A stretch of 64,000 nt of DNA, taken from Microbacterium sp. ProA8 (GTDB lineage: Bacteria > Actinomycetota > Actinomycetes > Actinomycetales > Microbacteriaceae). Positions 10,127 through 20,692 of this stretch are shown here, one piece after another. Both the position numbers and the translations under genes were made by a program. Below the pieces are notes generated by a model. It was given only the letters and a program-made list of their open reading frames with translations. It did not search any database and was not told where the DNA came from. The stretch is taken from the NCBI RefSeq assembly GCF_039905635.1, contig NZ_CP157000.1, positions 930,001-994,000 of the forward strand, read 5' to 3'. Each line of letters opens with the position of its first letter. Positions within the stretch are counted from its first letter, which is position 1.

Positions 10127-11421
10127 CGGTCAGTGAGCGAGCGAGGGACGAGCGAGACGGAACGCACCTTACCCGGCGCAGCCCGTCGGCTTGGGGCGTT
10201 TCGTCTCGCTCGCTGGCGCTCCCTCGCTCAACGATCGATGCCTCTGCGACCCGGTCGTTGAGCGAGCGAGGAACGAGCGAGGCGGAACGCGCCTTACCCG
10301 GCGCAGCCCGTCGGCTTGGGGCGTTTCGTCTCGCTCGCTGGCGCTCCCTCGCTCAACGATCGATGCCTCTGGGACCCGGTCGTTGAGCGAGCGAGGGACG
10401 AACGAGGCGGAACGCGCCTTACCCGGCGCAGCCCGGTCGGCTTGGGGCGTTTCGTCTCGCGCGCTGGCGCTCCCTCGCTCAACGACCGATGCCTCTCCGA
10501 CCCGGTCGTTGAGCGAGCGAGGGACGAGCGAGACGGAACGCGCCTGACCCGGCGCAGTCCGTCGGCTTGGGGCGTTTCGTCTCGGTCGCTGGCGCTCCCT
10601 CGCTCAACGACCGATGCCTCTGGGACCCGGTCGTTGAGCGAGCGAGGGACGAGCGAGACGGAACGCGCTTTACCCGGCGCAGTCCGTCGGCTTGGGGCGT
10701 TTCGTCTCGGTCGCTGGCGCTCCCTCGCTCAACGACCGATGCCTCTGGGACCCGGTCGTTGAGCGAGCGAGGGACGAACGAGACCGAACGCGCTTTACCC
10801 GGCGCAGCCCGTCGGCTTGGGGCGTTTCGTCTCGCTCGCTGGCGCTCCCTCGCTCAACGACCGATGCCTCTGCGACCCGGTCGTTGAGCGAGCGAGGGAC
10901 GAACGAGGCGGAACGCGCCTTACCCGGCGCAGCCCGGTCGGCTTGGGGCGTTTCGTCTCGCGCGCTGGCGCTCCCTCGCTCAACGACCGATGCCTCTCCG
11001 ACCCGGTCGTTGAGCGAGCGAGGGACGAGCGAGACGGAACGCGCCTGACCCGGCGCAGTCCGTCGGCTTGGGGCGTTTCGTCTCGGTCGCTGGCGCTCCC
11101 TCGCTCAACGACCGATGCCTCTGGGACCCGGTCGTTGAGCGAGCGAGGGACGAGCGAGACGGAACGCGCTTTACCCGGCGCAGTCCGTCGGCTTGGGGCG
11201 TTTCGTCTCGGTCGCTGGCGCTCCCTCGCTCAACGACCGATGCCTCTGGGACCCGGTCGTTGAGCGAGCGAGGGACGAACGAGACCGAACGCGCTTTACC
11301 CGGCGCAGCCCGTCGGCTTGGGGCGTTTCGTCTCGCTCGCTGGCGCTCCCTCGCTCAACGACCGATGCCTCTGCGACCCGGTCGTTGAGCGAGCGAGGGA
11401 CGAACGAGACGAAACGCGCCG
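10127..11421. repeat. Tandem palindromic array, ten ~125-bp units with a 501-bp super-period
   Basis: Ten copies of GGCTTGGGGCGTTTCGTCTC occur at about 10190, 10315, 10440, 10566, 10691, 10816, 10941, 11067, 11192 and 11317, so the spacing is 125 or 126 bases. Each unit has GGTCGTTGAGCGAGCGAGG facing its inverse CCTCGCTCAACGACC, so each can fold into a long hairpin. Units 3-5 match units 7-9 essentially base for base (for instance one unit has the extra G in both sets), giving a 501-base repeat of four units. Many reading frames are open through the array but they are artefacts of the repeat. I see no gene in it. Confidence 0.95.
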
Positions 11422-11537
11422 CGACGGCGAGAGCGTCCGGTCTGAGATAGTCTGGTCGGCTCCCCGTCGGCGACGGACGCTTCGACTCGTCCCTCGCTCA
11501 GCGCACGTGCTGAAACCGGAGCAGACAGGGAAACACC

Positions 11538-13226
11538 GTGGGTTACATCGACATCGCCGCCGTCTCGTATGCGCTGCCGGATGGGCGGCCGCTGCTCGAC
11601 GAGGTCTCGTTCCGCGTCGGCGAGGGCTCGACCACCGCGCTGATCGGGCAGAACGGCGCCGGCAAGACCACGCTGCTGCGGATCATCCGCGACGAGGTCC
11701 CGGCGCTCTCGGGCGTCGTCTCGATCGACGGCGGGCTGGGCGTGATGGACCAGTTCGTCGGCCACGGCGGTGCCGGCCAGACCATCCACGATCTCCTCAT
11801 CGCCGTCGCGCCCGACCGCGTGCGTCGCGCCGCTCGTGAGCTCGAAGACGCCGAGGCCGCCATCATCGAGCGCGACGACCTCGACACGCAGATGCGGTAC
11901 GCCGGAGCCCTGGCGGACTACGCCGAGGCAGGCGGCTACGAGTACGAGACCGTCTGGGACACCTGCACGACGGCGGCTCTCGGCATCCCGTTCTCGCGTG
12001 CCCGGTTCCGCGAGCTGACGACGCTGTCGGGCGGCGAGCAGAAGCGGCTCGCGCTCGAGGCCCTGCTGCGCGGGCCCGACCAGGTGCTGCTGCTCGACGA
12101 GCCCGACAACTACCTCGACGTGCCCGGCAAGCGATGGCTCGAGGAGCGCCTGCGCGAGACGCCGAAGACCGTGCTGCTGGTCTCGCACGACCGCGAGCTG
12201 CTGGCGCGCGCCGCCGATCGCATCGTGACACTCGAGGTCGGCGGTGCGGGCAGCACCGCGTGGGTGCACGGCGGCGGGTTCGGCAGCTATCACCGCGCGC
12301 GCGACGACCGGATGGCGCGCCTCGACGAACTGCGGCGGCGCTGGGACGAGCAGCACGTCAAGCTCAAGGAGCTGGTGGCCGCCCTCAAGGTGAAGGCCAC
12401 GGCGAACGACACCTTCACCTCTCGCTACCGCGCCGCGCAGACGCGCCTGCGCAAGTTCGAAGAGGCCGGCCCGCCGCAGGAGCGCCCGCGCGAGCAGGAC
12501 CTCGATGTGCGCCTACGCGGGGCGCGTACCGGGCGACGGGCGGTCGTCGCCGAGCAGCTGGAGCTCACCGGCCTCATGAAGCCGTTCGACCTGGAGGTGT
12601 GGTTCGGCGACCGGGTCGCGGTGCTGGGCTCGAACGGCTCCGGAAAGTCGCACTTCCTGCGCCTCCTGGCCCGCGGCGGCACCGACCCGGACGGCCGGCT
12701 CGGGCACCTCACGACGACCGGCGCGGCGCTGGATGCGGTCGCGCACACCGGCCGCGCGATCCTCGGTGCGCGGGTCGTGCCGGGGTGGTTCGCGCAGACC
12801 CATCGCCACCCCGAGTTCGACGGCAAGACGCTGCTCGACATCCTGCATCGCGGCGAGGATGCGCGCAGCGGTCTGCCGCGCGAGGCCGCCAGCAGCGCGC
12901 TGGATCGCTACGGCCTCGTCGCCCAGGCGGAGCAGACGTTCGACAGCTTGTCGGGCGGGCAGCAGGCGCGATTCCAGATCCTGCTGCTCGAGCTCTCGGG
13001 CGCGACGCTGCTGCTGCTGGACGAGCCGACCGACAACCTCGACCTCGTCTCGGCCGAGGCGCTGCAGGACGCCCTCGCCCGCTTCGAGGGCACCGTCCTC
13101 GCCGTCACGCACGACCGGTGGCTCGCGAAGTCCTTCGACCGCTTCCTGGTGTTCGGCTCCGACGGGCGCGTCTTCGAGTCGGACCAGCCGGTCTGGGACG
13201 AGACGCGCGTCGCGCGGGCGCGCTGA
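11538..13226 (+). CDS. ABC-F family ATPase
   Basis: 562 residues, soluble, with two ABC modules and no membrane segment. Module 1 has GQNGAGKTT (residues 37-45), LSGGEQKRLALEA and LLLDEPDNYLD. Module 2 has GSNGSGKSH (364-372), LSGGQQARFQILL and LLLDEPTDNLD. The charged linker (RMARLDELRRRWDEQHVKLK) fits the ABC-F interdomain arm. Such proteins act on the ribosomal E-site, as translation factors or in antibiotic protection; which applies is not clear. The second Walker A ends in His instead of the usual Thr. GTG 11538 has AGGGA upstream. A possible TAGTCT box at 11448-11453 would give an 85-base leader. Confidence 0.9.
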   Translation: MGYIDIAAVSYALPDGRPLLDEVSFRVGEGSTTALIGQNGAGKTTLLRIIRDEVPALSGVVSIDGGLGVMDQFVGHGGAGQTIHDLLIAVAPDRVRRAARELEDAEAAIIERDDLDTQMRYAGALADYAEAGGYEYETVWDTCTTAALGIPFSRARFRELTTLSGGEQKRLALEALLRGPDQVLLLDEPDNYLDVPGKRWLEERLRETPKTVLLVSHDRELLARAADRIVTLEVGGAGSTAWVHGGGFGSYHRARDDRMARLDELRRRWDEQHVKLKELVAALKVKATANDTFTSRYRAAQTRLRKFEEAGPPQERPREQDLDVRLRGARTGRRAVVAEQLELTGLMKPFDLEVWFGDRVAVLGSNGSGKSHFLRLLARGGTDPDGRLGHLTTTGAALDAVAHTGRAILGARVVPGWFAQTHRHPEFDGKTLLDILHRGEDARSGLPREAASSALDRYGLVAQAEQTFDSLSGGQQARFQILLLELSGATLLLLDEPTDNLDLVSAEALQDALARFEGTVLAVTHDRWLAKSFDRFLVFGSDGRVFESDQPVWDETRVARAR

Positions 13227-13231
13227 GGGGT

Positions 13232-13260
13232 GACGGATGCCGCGGCCCGCGGCATCCGTC
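13232..13260 (+). terminator. Hairpin after the ABC-F gene
   Basis: GACGGATGCCGC and GCGGCATCCGTC pair perfectly a few bases after the stop at 13226. There is no T-run. The same GGATGCC/GGCATCC stem is used at 59087-59127. Confidence 0.55.
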
Positions 13261-13267
13261 TCGTCAG

Positions 13268-13364
13268 GCGCGTTTCGTCTCGCTCGTTCCTCGCTCGCTC
13301 AACGACCGGGAGTCCGAGTTCGGTCGTTGAGCGAGGGAGCGCCAGCGGCCGAGACGAAACGCTT
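13268..13364. repeat. Dispersed palindromic element (same family as the array)
   Basis: Two inverted arms, GCGTTTCGTCTCGCTCG...CTCAACGACCG and CGGTCGTTGAGCGAGGG...GAGACGAAACGC, flank a short spacer near 13309-13320. The element lies between the ABC-F gene and guaB3. It is a single copy of the hairpin that makes up the 10.1-11.4 kb array. Confidence 0.85.
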
Positions 13365-13442
13365 CGGGCCGACCGGATGCGCGGGGAGCTGCGATCAGAG
13401 CGGGGCTCGGGCGGCGACAACGCCGCCGGGTAGGCTGGTCGG

Positions 13443-14567
13443 GTGAGCATGGACATCGAGCTCGGCCGGGCCAAGCGCGCGCGTCGCGCCTACACGTTCG
13501 ACGACATCGCGGTGGTGCCGTCGCGGCGCACCCGCAACCCTGAGGACGTCTCGACGACGTGGACGATCGACGCGTTCAGCTTCGACATCCCGGTGCTCGG
13601 CGCCCCCATGGATTCGGTCGTGAGCCCGCGCACCGCGATCATGCTCGGCCAGCTCGGCGGCCTCGGCGTCCTCGACCTCGAAGGCCTCTGGACGCGCTAC
13701 GACGACCCGGAGCCGCTCCTGGCCGAGATCGCCGGCCTCGAGAAGGCCGCCGCGACCCGCCGCATGCAGGAGCTCTACGCCGAGCCCATCAAGCCCGAGC
13801 TCGTGCGCGACCGCCTCGCCGAGATCCGTGCGGCCGGCGTCACCGTCGCCGGCGCGCTCACCCCGCAGCGCACGCAGGAGCTGTACGAGACCGTCGTCGC
13901 CGCCGGGGTCGACCTGTTCGTGATCCGCGGCACCACGGTGTCGGCTGAGCACGTGTCGAGCGTCGACCAGCCCCTCAACCTCAAGAAGTTCATCTACGAC
14001 CTCGACGTCCCGGTGATCGTCGGCGGCGCGTCGACGTACACGGCGGCGCTGCACCTCATGCGCACCGGCGCCGCCGGCGTGCTCGTCGGATTCGGCGGGG
14101 GAGCGGCATCCACCACCCGCGTGACGCTCGGCCTGCACGCCCCGATGGCGACCGCCGTCGCGGACGTCGCCGGAGCGCGCCGCGACTACCTCGACGAGTC
14201 GGGCGGACGCTACGTGCACGTCATCGCCGACGGCGGCGTGGGCACGTCGGGCGACATCGTCAAGGCGATCGCGATGGGCGCCGACGCCGTCATGCTGGGC
14301 GTGGCGCTTGCGCGCGCGACGGATGCCCCGGGCCAGGGCTTCCACTGGGGTCCCGAGGCGCACCACTCCCGGCTGCCCCGCGGCCGCCGCGTGAAGGTCG
14401 ACCAGGTCGCCTCGCTCGAGGAGATCCTCTACGGCCCGGCGCCGGTCGCCGACGGCACCGCGAACCTCATGGGCGCGCTGCGCAAGTCGATGGCGACGAC
14501 CGGATACTCCGATCTCAAGGAGTTCCAGCGGGTCGAGGTCGTCGTCGCGCCGTACGCCGCGGGATGA
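13443..14567 (+). CDS. guaB3: GuaB3 family IMP dehydrogenase-related protein
   Basis: 374 residues starting near MDIELGRAKRARRAYTFDDIAV, the GuaB3 head. The TIM barrel is present (VPVIVGGASTYTAALHLM, RYVHVIADGG, MGADAVML) but there are no CBS domains. At the place of the IMPDH catalytic loop it reads GGGAASTTR, so Ser223 stands where active IMPDH has Cys; several actinobacterial GuaB3 proteins also lack it. The role is therefore unproven although it sits with guaA. TAGGCT at 13431-13436 lies exactly six bases before GTG 13443, which decides that start over ATG 13449. Confidence 0.9.
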   Translation: MSMDIELGRAKRARRAYTFDDIAVVPSRRTRNPEDVSTTWTIDAFSFDIPVLGAPMDSVVSPRTAIMLGQLGGLGVLDLEGLWTRYDDPEPLLAEIAGLEKAAATRRMQELYAEPIKPELVRDRLAEIRAAGVTVAGALTPQRTQELYETVVAAGVDLFVIRGTTVSAEHVSSVDQPLNLKKFIYDLDVPVIVGGASTYTAALHLMRTGAAGVLVGFGGGAASTTRVTLGLHAPMATAVADVAGARRDYLDESGGRYVHVIADGGVGTSGDIVKAIAMGADAVMLGVALARATDAPGQGFHWGPEAHHSRLPRGRRVKVDQVASLEEILYGPAPVADGTANLMGALRKSMATTGYSDLKEFQRVEVVVAPYAAG

Positions 14568-15589
14568 GTGACCCCGACGACGCCGACGACGACCCCCGGT
14601 CGTTGAGCGAGCGAGGAACGAGCGAGACGAAACGCCTCGGTGGCACCGACGACTCCCTGCCGCGGCATCCGACGAACGGGCGCGTTTCGTTTGCGGGCGC
14701 TGGAGCGCCCTCCGCTCGACGACCGGAAGCAGACGAGCCGGTCGAGGAGTTCCCGCCGACGCTCCGCGAGGTGATGCTGCGACCCCGCTGGATCGGGATG
14801 CTGCTGCTCTGCCTCGTGGTGGCGGGAGTGTTCGCCTGGCTCGGGCAGTGGCAGCTGGGTCGTGCGGTGGTGACGAATCCGGTTCCTCCCGGTGCGACCG
14901 AGGAGGTTCAGGATCTCGCAGACGTCGCGGCGCCCGGCGAGTACCTTCCCGAGCCCCTCGTGGGCCAGCGGGTGGAGACGGCCGGCAGCTGGGTGCCCGG
15001 CGACTTCGTCATCGTGCAGTCGCGGTTCAACGACGGCGTCGAGGGCTTCTGGGTGACCGGTCAGCTGCGCCTCGACCCCGACCGCACGGAGACCTTCGGA
15101 CCGACGTCGCTCGCAGTGGCCCTCGGGTGGGCCGCCAGCGAGGACGAGGCTCGTGCTGCCATCGACGAGCTCGAGGAGGAGGCATCCAGGTCTTCCGCGG
15201 AAGACGCCGTCGAGGTGACGGGTCGCCTCATCTCGGACGAAGGTCCGGTGCTGCCGCCGCGCGGCAGCGACCCGCAGACCCTGACGCGCATGTCGCCGGC
15301 GGCCCTGCTCGGTCAGTGGCACGACGTCGAGGGGCTCTTCGTCTACCGTCCGTACCTGGCATCGGAGGACGCGTTCGCCGGCCTCGATGCGATCTCGTCG
15401 CCGGCGCCCGCCGAGGGCTCGGGCGTCAACTGGCTGAACATCTTCTACGCACTCGAATGGGCCGTCTTCGCCGGCTTCGCGTTCTACCTCTGGTACCGCC
15501 TCGCGAAGGATGCCTGGGAGAAGGAGACCGAGGACTTCGAGGACGACCGGCGCGAGTCGGGGGGCGAACCGGAGCCCTCGGCATCCTGA
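14564..15589 (+). CDS. SURF1 family protein
   Basis: 341 residues from the ATG that overlaps the guaB3 stop (ATGA). SURF1 proteins assist cytochrome oxidase assembly in the membrane. The first membrane span (IGMLLLCLVVAGVFAWLG, about residue 78 on) is followed by GQWQLGRA, and a second span near the C-terminus reads FYALEWAVFAGFAFYLWYRL; both are family hallmarks. Residues about 12-54 are encoded by a dispersed palindrome (14597-14726) and look like no SURF1 sequence. An in-frame ATG at 14774, just before LRPRWIG, is an alternative start that would leave the palindrome intergenic. Confidence 0.85.
   Translation: MSDPDDADDDPRSLSERGTSETKRLGGTDDSLPRHPTNGRVSFAGAGAPSARRPEADEPVEEFPPTLREVMLRPRWIGMLLLCLVVAGVFAWLGQWQLGRAVVTNPVPPGATEEVQDLADVAAPGEYLPEPLVGQRVETAGSWVPGDFVIVQSRFNDGVEGFWVTGQLRLDPDRTETFGPTSLAVALGWAASEDEARAAIDELEEEASRSSAEDAVEVTGRLISDEGPVLPPRGSDPQTLTRMSPAALLGQWHDVEGLFVYRPYLASEDAFAGLDAISSPAPAEGSGVNWLNIFYALEWAVFAGFAFYLWYRLAKDAWEKETEDFEDDRRESGGEPEPSAS
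14597..14726. repeat. Dispersed palindromic element within the SURF1 reading frame
   Basis: The left arm begins GGTCGTTGAGCGAGCGAGG and ends GAGACGAAACGCC. The right arm runs from GCGTTTCGTTTGCGGGCG to CTCGACGACCGG and is more diverged. It either adds about 43 residues to the SURF1 N-terminus or lies upstream of a later start at 14774. Confidence 0.8.
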
Positions 15590-15665
15590 AGCCGTCCGCC
15601 GGGACGCGACGGAGGCGGCGTTGAGCCCGGAATCCGAGCACCGTGCCGCGGGTAGACTGGGGGCC

Positions 15666-16183
15666 ATGCCCCGCGCCCCGAAGCTCGCTTCCTTTCCGGC
15701 GATCCGCGGAGCCCTGAAGTTCTACCAGATCTGCTCGATCATCACGGGCACGATGCTGCTCCTGCTGGTGGCCGAGATGATCGGCAAGTACGCGCTCGGC
15801 TACGAGCTGTTCCTGGGCGGCTCCGGTGGATTCCTCTGGTTCGCGCCCGTCGTCGAGACGGCCTCCGGCCTCGAGTCCACGGGTGACGGGTTCAACCTGT
15901 CGCTCGGCATCCTCGTCGCCCACGGCTGGTTCTACGTGGTCTACCTGATCTCGTGCTTCCGCGTGTGGAGCCTGATGCGCTGGAACCTCCTGCGCCTCGC
16001 CATGCTCGCCGCGGGTGGCATCGTGCCGCTGCTGTCGTTCTTCATGGAGGCGCGCGTCGCGCGCGACGTGAAGACGTACCTCTCCGAGCGCGAGGCCGCT
16101 GAGCTGCACACGCGCGCCGAGCACTCTTCCGCTGCTGATTCCCTTCCGACCCCCGCCCCCGCCATGCCGACGGAGAACAAGCG

Positions 16184-16187
<4 letters not shown>
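15666..16187 (+). CDS. DUF3817 domain membrane protein
   Basis: 173 residues. A DUF3817 core with three to four spans: [20 protein letters not shown] (about residues 21-40), [19 protein letters not shown] (about 80-98) and [20 protein letters not shown]. The C-terminal tail is hydrophilic. Function unknown; such genes are common next to guaA in actinobacteria. TAGACT at 15653-15658 lies seven bases before ATG 15666, so it may have its own leaderless promoter. Its TGA overlaps the guaA TTG start. Confidence 0.85.
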
Positions 16188-17782
<1,595 letters not shown>

Positions 17783-17790
17783 TCCAGCCG

Positions 17791-17818
17791 GCGCCTCGGA
17801 CCTTCGGGTCCGGGGCGT
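17791..17818 (+). terminator. Terminator-like hairpin after guaA
   Basis: CGGACC and GGTCCG pair around TTCG, extended outward by GCGCC with GGCGT. It starts nine bases after the guaA stop. No T-tract follows. Confidence 0.5.
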
Positions 17819-17880
17819 CGCTGTCGTCTGCCGGCTGTCGGGGTTGCGGGTGCTTCGGAGAGGTGCGGGAGGATGGACGC

Positions 17881-19287
17881 GTGACTGCGGCCCGCGACGA
17901 GACCCTGCCCGACGCCGACTACGTGCTCCTGGGCAGCCGCGTCGCGCTGGGACTGGACGGCGGGTTCGCCGTCGCAGTGCCGGCGCGACGGGGCCTGCTG
18001 GCCTCGGCCGGCGCAACCGATCCTCTGCAGCTGAGCGTCGACGGGGCGTCGCCCGAGACGCATGCCGCGCAGCGGCAGGCGTTCGTCGATGCGGGTCTGC
18101 TCGACAGCACCGCCTCGGCGCGCAACCTCTTCGACGACATCGTGGCCGAACCGTCGTGGCTCTTCGCGGCGGGGGAGCCGGCGGGCGACGCGGCGGCGAC
18201 CGGGATCGAGTATCGCGTGGTGGAAGACGCGGCCGCAGCCAGCCCCGTCGTCTCGCTGCCGGTCTTGCGTGACGACCCCACCTGGCACCTCTCCGACGCG
18301 CCGATCATCGTGCACGCTCCGGGCGGCGACCGCATGCTGCGCGGCTTCCGCAGCCTGTATGCCGCGTGGCTCACGCATATCGCCGAGCAGCGACGCGCCG
18401 CCGCCGGAGATCCCGACCGGTTGTTCGTCGTGATCCTCGAGTCGCGGCAGATCGGTGAGGCCCTGGCCGACTGGGACGATCCGCGCGTACGTCTCGTCCA
18501 CACCGTGCACAACTCGCACCTGCCGGCGCCGCACGACGATCCCGATGCGCCCGTCACGGGGATGTGGCAGCGCTGGCTCTCGACGGTCGACCGCTACGAC
18601 GCCGTGCTGTGGCCGACGGCCGCGCAGCGCGACGAGGTGGCGGCGCGGTTCGGCGACCCCGGCACGTTCCACGTCGTGCCCAACACGATCGAGCTCGGCA
18701 CCGAGCCGCCGCATGCGGCATCCCGCGATGCGCGCCAGGTGGTGATGCTCAACCGGCTCGCGCCGCAGAAGCGCGTCGACCTCGCGATCCGCGCGTGGGC
18801 GCGGGTCGTCGGCGTCGTCCCCGACGCACGGCTGGACGTCTATGGCGATGGGCCGCTGCGGGACGAGCTGCAAGGGCTCATCGACGACCTCGGGCTTGCG
18901 GCATCGGTCACGCTCCACGGGGCTACGGCCGACCGCGACGCGTTCTTCGACCGCGCGGCGCTCTTCGTCACGTCGACCGCGTTCGAGGGGCAGGGGCTGT
19001 CGATCGCCGAAGCGCTCGCGCGCGGGCTGCCCGTCGTGTCGTTCGACGCCCGTTACGGCCCGCGCGAGGCGATCGGCGACGCCGGCGTGCTGGTCGCGCC
19101 CGGGGATGTCGACGGATTCGCCGACGCGATCACCCGTCTGCTGCAGGACGACGCCCGCCGCGCCGAGCTGTCGTCGCGGGCGCGTGCCGCCGCGGCGGCG
19201 TTCACACCCGACGTGGTGCGCCCCGCCCTCGTCGCCGCGCTCCGCGCCGCGGTCGAGAACCCCTCCCGGCGTACCCCGGCAGGCTGA
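17881..19287 (+). CDS. Glycosyltransferase, GT4-like (GT-B fold)
   Basis: 468 residues. The C-terminal half is a clear group 1 glycosyltransferase: VVMLNRLAPQKRVDLAIRAW, then DVYGDGPLRDELQGLIDDLG, and the donor-binding TSTAFEGQGLSIAEALARG with the E-x7-E spacing. The N-terminal half (LVHTVHNSHLPAPHDDPDAP, DRYDAVLWPTAAQ) resembles teichoic-acid glucosyltransferases of the TagE/TarM type. It probably glycosylates a cell-envelope polymer; the acceptor is not readable. GTG 17881 is preceded by GGGAGG. It is separated from guaA by a hairpin. Confidence 0.8.
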   Translation: MTAARDETLPDADYVLLGSRVALGLDGGFAVAVPARRGLLASAGATDPLQLSVDGASPETHAAQRQAFVDAGLLDSTASARNLFDDIVAEPSWLFAAGEPAGDAAATGIEYRVVEDAAAASPVVSLPVLRDDPTWHLSDAPIIVHAPGGDRMLRGFRSLYAAWLTHIAEQRRAAAGDPDRLFVVILESRQIGEALADWDDPRVRLVHTVHNSHLPAPHDDPDAPVTGMWQRWLSTVDRYDAVLWPTAAQRDEVAARFGDPGTFHVVPNTIELGTEPPHAASRDARQVVMLNRLAPQKRVDLAIRAWARVVGVVPDARLDVYGDGPLRDELQGLIDDLGLAASVTLHGATADRDAFFDRAALFVTSTAFEGQGLSIAEALARGLPVVSFDARYGPREAIGDAGVLVAPGDVDGFADAITRLLQDDARRAELSSRARAAAAAFTPDVVRPALVAALRAAVENPSRRTPAG

Positions 19288-19336
19288 GCCGCGCTCCGAC
19301 GCTCGTCGTGTCGGATACCGGCAGTACGGTCGGGCC

Positions 19337-19918
19337 ATGGGCATGCGGGTGGTCGCGGCGACGCAGGCGGGATGGGATGCCGTCGACAGCGTCATGCAGG
19401 CCGATGCCTCGTCGCGCAACTGTCAGTGCCAGTTCCACATCCTCGAGAACGCCGATGCGCGCCGCACCACGCGCGAGTCCCGGCGAGAACTGCTGCGCGA
19501 GCAGGTGCGCACGCTCGACCCGCCGCGTGGTCTCGTCGCATTCGACGGCGACACGGCGGTGGGCTGGTGCGGGGTCGAGCCACGCGTGCGGGTGCGCCAC
19601 GTCCTGGCGAGCCGACTCGTGCGCGCTCACAGCCTGTACGCGGCCGACGACCCGGGAGTGTGGGCGATCTACTGCATCCTCGTACCGCCGCGGCGACGCC
19701 GCGGCGGAGTCGGTGCGGCATTGCTGGCGGCGGCCCTGGACCACGCCGTGGGCCACGGCGCGACGGCGTTCGAGGCGTACCCGATCGACACGTCGAAGCG
19801 CGGCGGCGAGCTCCCACAGGGTTTCTCCACGGGCACCGTCGCCATGTTCGCCGGGCACGGCTTCGCGGCGGTCGCGGCACTTCCCTCCGCGCGCACGCTC
19901 ATGCATCGGCCCGCCTGA
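19337..19918 (+). CDS. GNAT family N-acetyltransferase
   Basis: 193 residues. The acetyl-CoA binding motif A is visible as VWAIYCILVPPRRRRGGVGAALLAAALDHA in two pieces: the beta-strand IYCILV and the loop RRRRGGVGAAL (about residues 115-132). The central FDGDTAVGWCGVEPR is beta-strand motif. The substrate is unknown. TACGGT lies six bases before ATG 19337, so the message may be leaderless. It lies between the glycosyltransferase and the clpP pair with no sign of coupling. Confidence 0.82.
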   Translation: MGMRVVAATQAGWDAVDSVMQADASSRNCQCQFHILENADARRTTRESRRELLREQVRTLDPPRGLVAFDGDTAVGWCGVEPRVRVRHVLASRLVRAHSLYAADDPGVWAIYCILVPPRRRRGGVGAALLAAALDHAVGHGATAFEAYPIDTSKRGGELPQGFSTGTVAMFAGHGFAAVAALPSARTLMHRPA

Positions 19919-20047
19919 GCAGCGGCCGCGACCGGACCGTGCCGCCGCCCCCAGGCCTGAGATCCCGGGGCAGACGCTCCGCCCTCGGCAGAGCCGCCGG
20001 GAGCGGAAACGGATGCCGCCGCCGCCGCATCCGCGCAGGCTGGGGGC

Positions 20048-20692
20048 ATGGCAGACGAAGGCAAGATCCCCCAGTTCGGGGCTGAAGCGCGGCGCGAGCT
20101 GTTCCACCAGCGCGTGCTCGTGCTCGACGGCCCGCTCGACGACGACAACGGCACCCTGATCGCGACGCAGCTGCTCGCGCTCGCAGCCGAGGACGAGGCA
20201 TCCGATATCGCGCTCTGGATCCACTCGCCCGGCGGCTCGGTGCCGTCGATGCTCGCGATCCGCGACGTCATGAACCTCATCCCCAACGACGTGGCCACCC
20301 TGGCGCTCGGGCTCGCCTGCAGCGCAGGGCAGTTCCTGCTGTCGGCGGGAACCCGCGGCAAGCGCCGCGCGCTGCCGCACGCGCGCATCCTGATGCATCA
20401 GGGATCCGCCGGCATCGGCGGGTCGGCGGTCGACGTGGAAGTGCAGGCCGACGACCTGCGCCACATGCGCGACACCGTGCTCGGCCTCATCGCGCGCGAC
20501 ACCGGGCAGAGCATCGACCGTATCTTCGAGGACTCGCTGCACGACCGCTGGTACACAGCGACCGAGGCCCAGGACTACGGCTTCATCGACGGCATCGTCG
20601 ACGACTTCGCGCAGGTGGTGCCGCGACGGCGACGGCCCGCCGGTCTCGGCGTCGGCGCAGACGTCACGGCGACCCGGGAGGTGGCGGCATGA
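20048..20692 (+). CDS. ClpP-like protease subunit with intact catalytic triad
   Basis: 214 residues. A ClpP fold with HSPGGSVPSMLAIRDVM, then ALGLACSAGQFLLSAG holding Ser92, PHARILMHQ holding His117, and YGFIDGIVDD holding Asp181: the full triad. ClpP forms the barrel-shaped peptidase that works with ClpX or ClpC. The motif around the serine (ACSAGQ) differs from the usual QAASMGA, so this is probably not the essential ClpP1 or ClpP2. The C-terminus has an Arg-rich tail. Its stop overlaps the next gene as ATGA. CAGGCT lies six bases before ATG 20048. Confidence 0.88.
   Translation: MADEGKIPQFGAEARRELFHQRVLVLDGPLDDDNGTLIATQLLALAAEDEASDIALWIHSPGGSVPSMLAIRDVMNLIPNDVATLALGLACSAGQFLLSAGTRGKRRALPHARILMHQGSAGIGGSAVDVEVQADDLRHMRDTVLGLIARDTGQSIDRIFEDSLHDRWYTATEAQDYGFIDGIVDDFAQVVPRRRRPAGLGVGADVTATREVAA

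Noticed and set aside
10127..11421. CRISPR array
   Set aside because: Units are ~125 bp and repeat as wholes, with no short constant repeat and unique spacers and no cas genes nearby.
10191..11450. Repeated ORFs of 62-148 codons through the tandem array
   Set aside because: They are the same palindrome read in several frames and repeat with its period. There are no ribosome sites and no family sequence.
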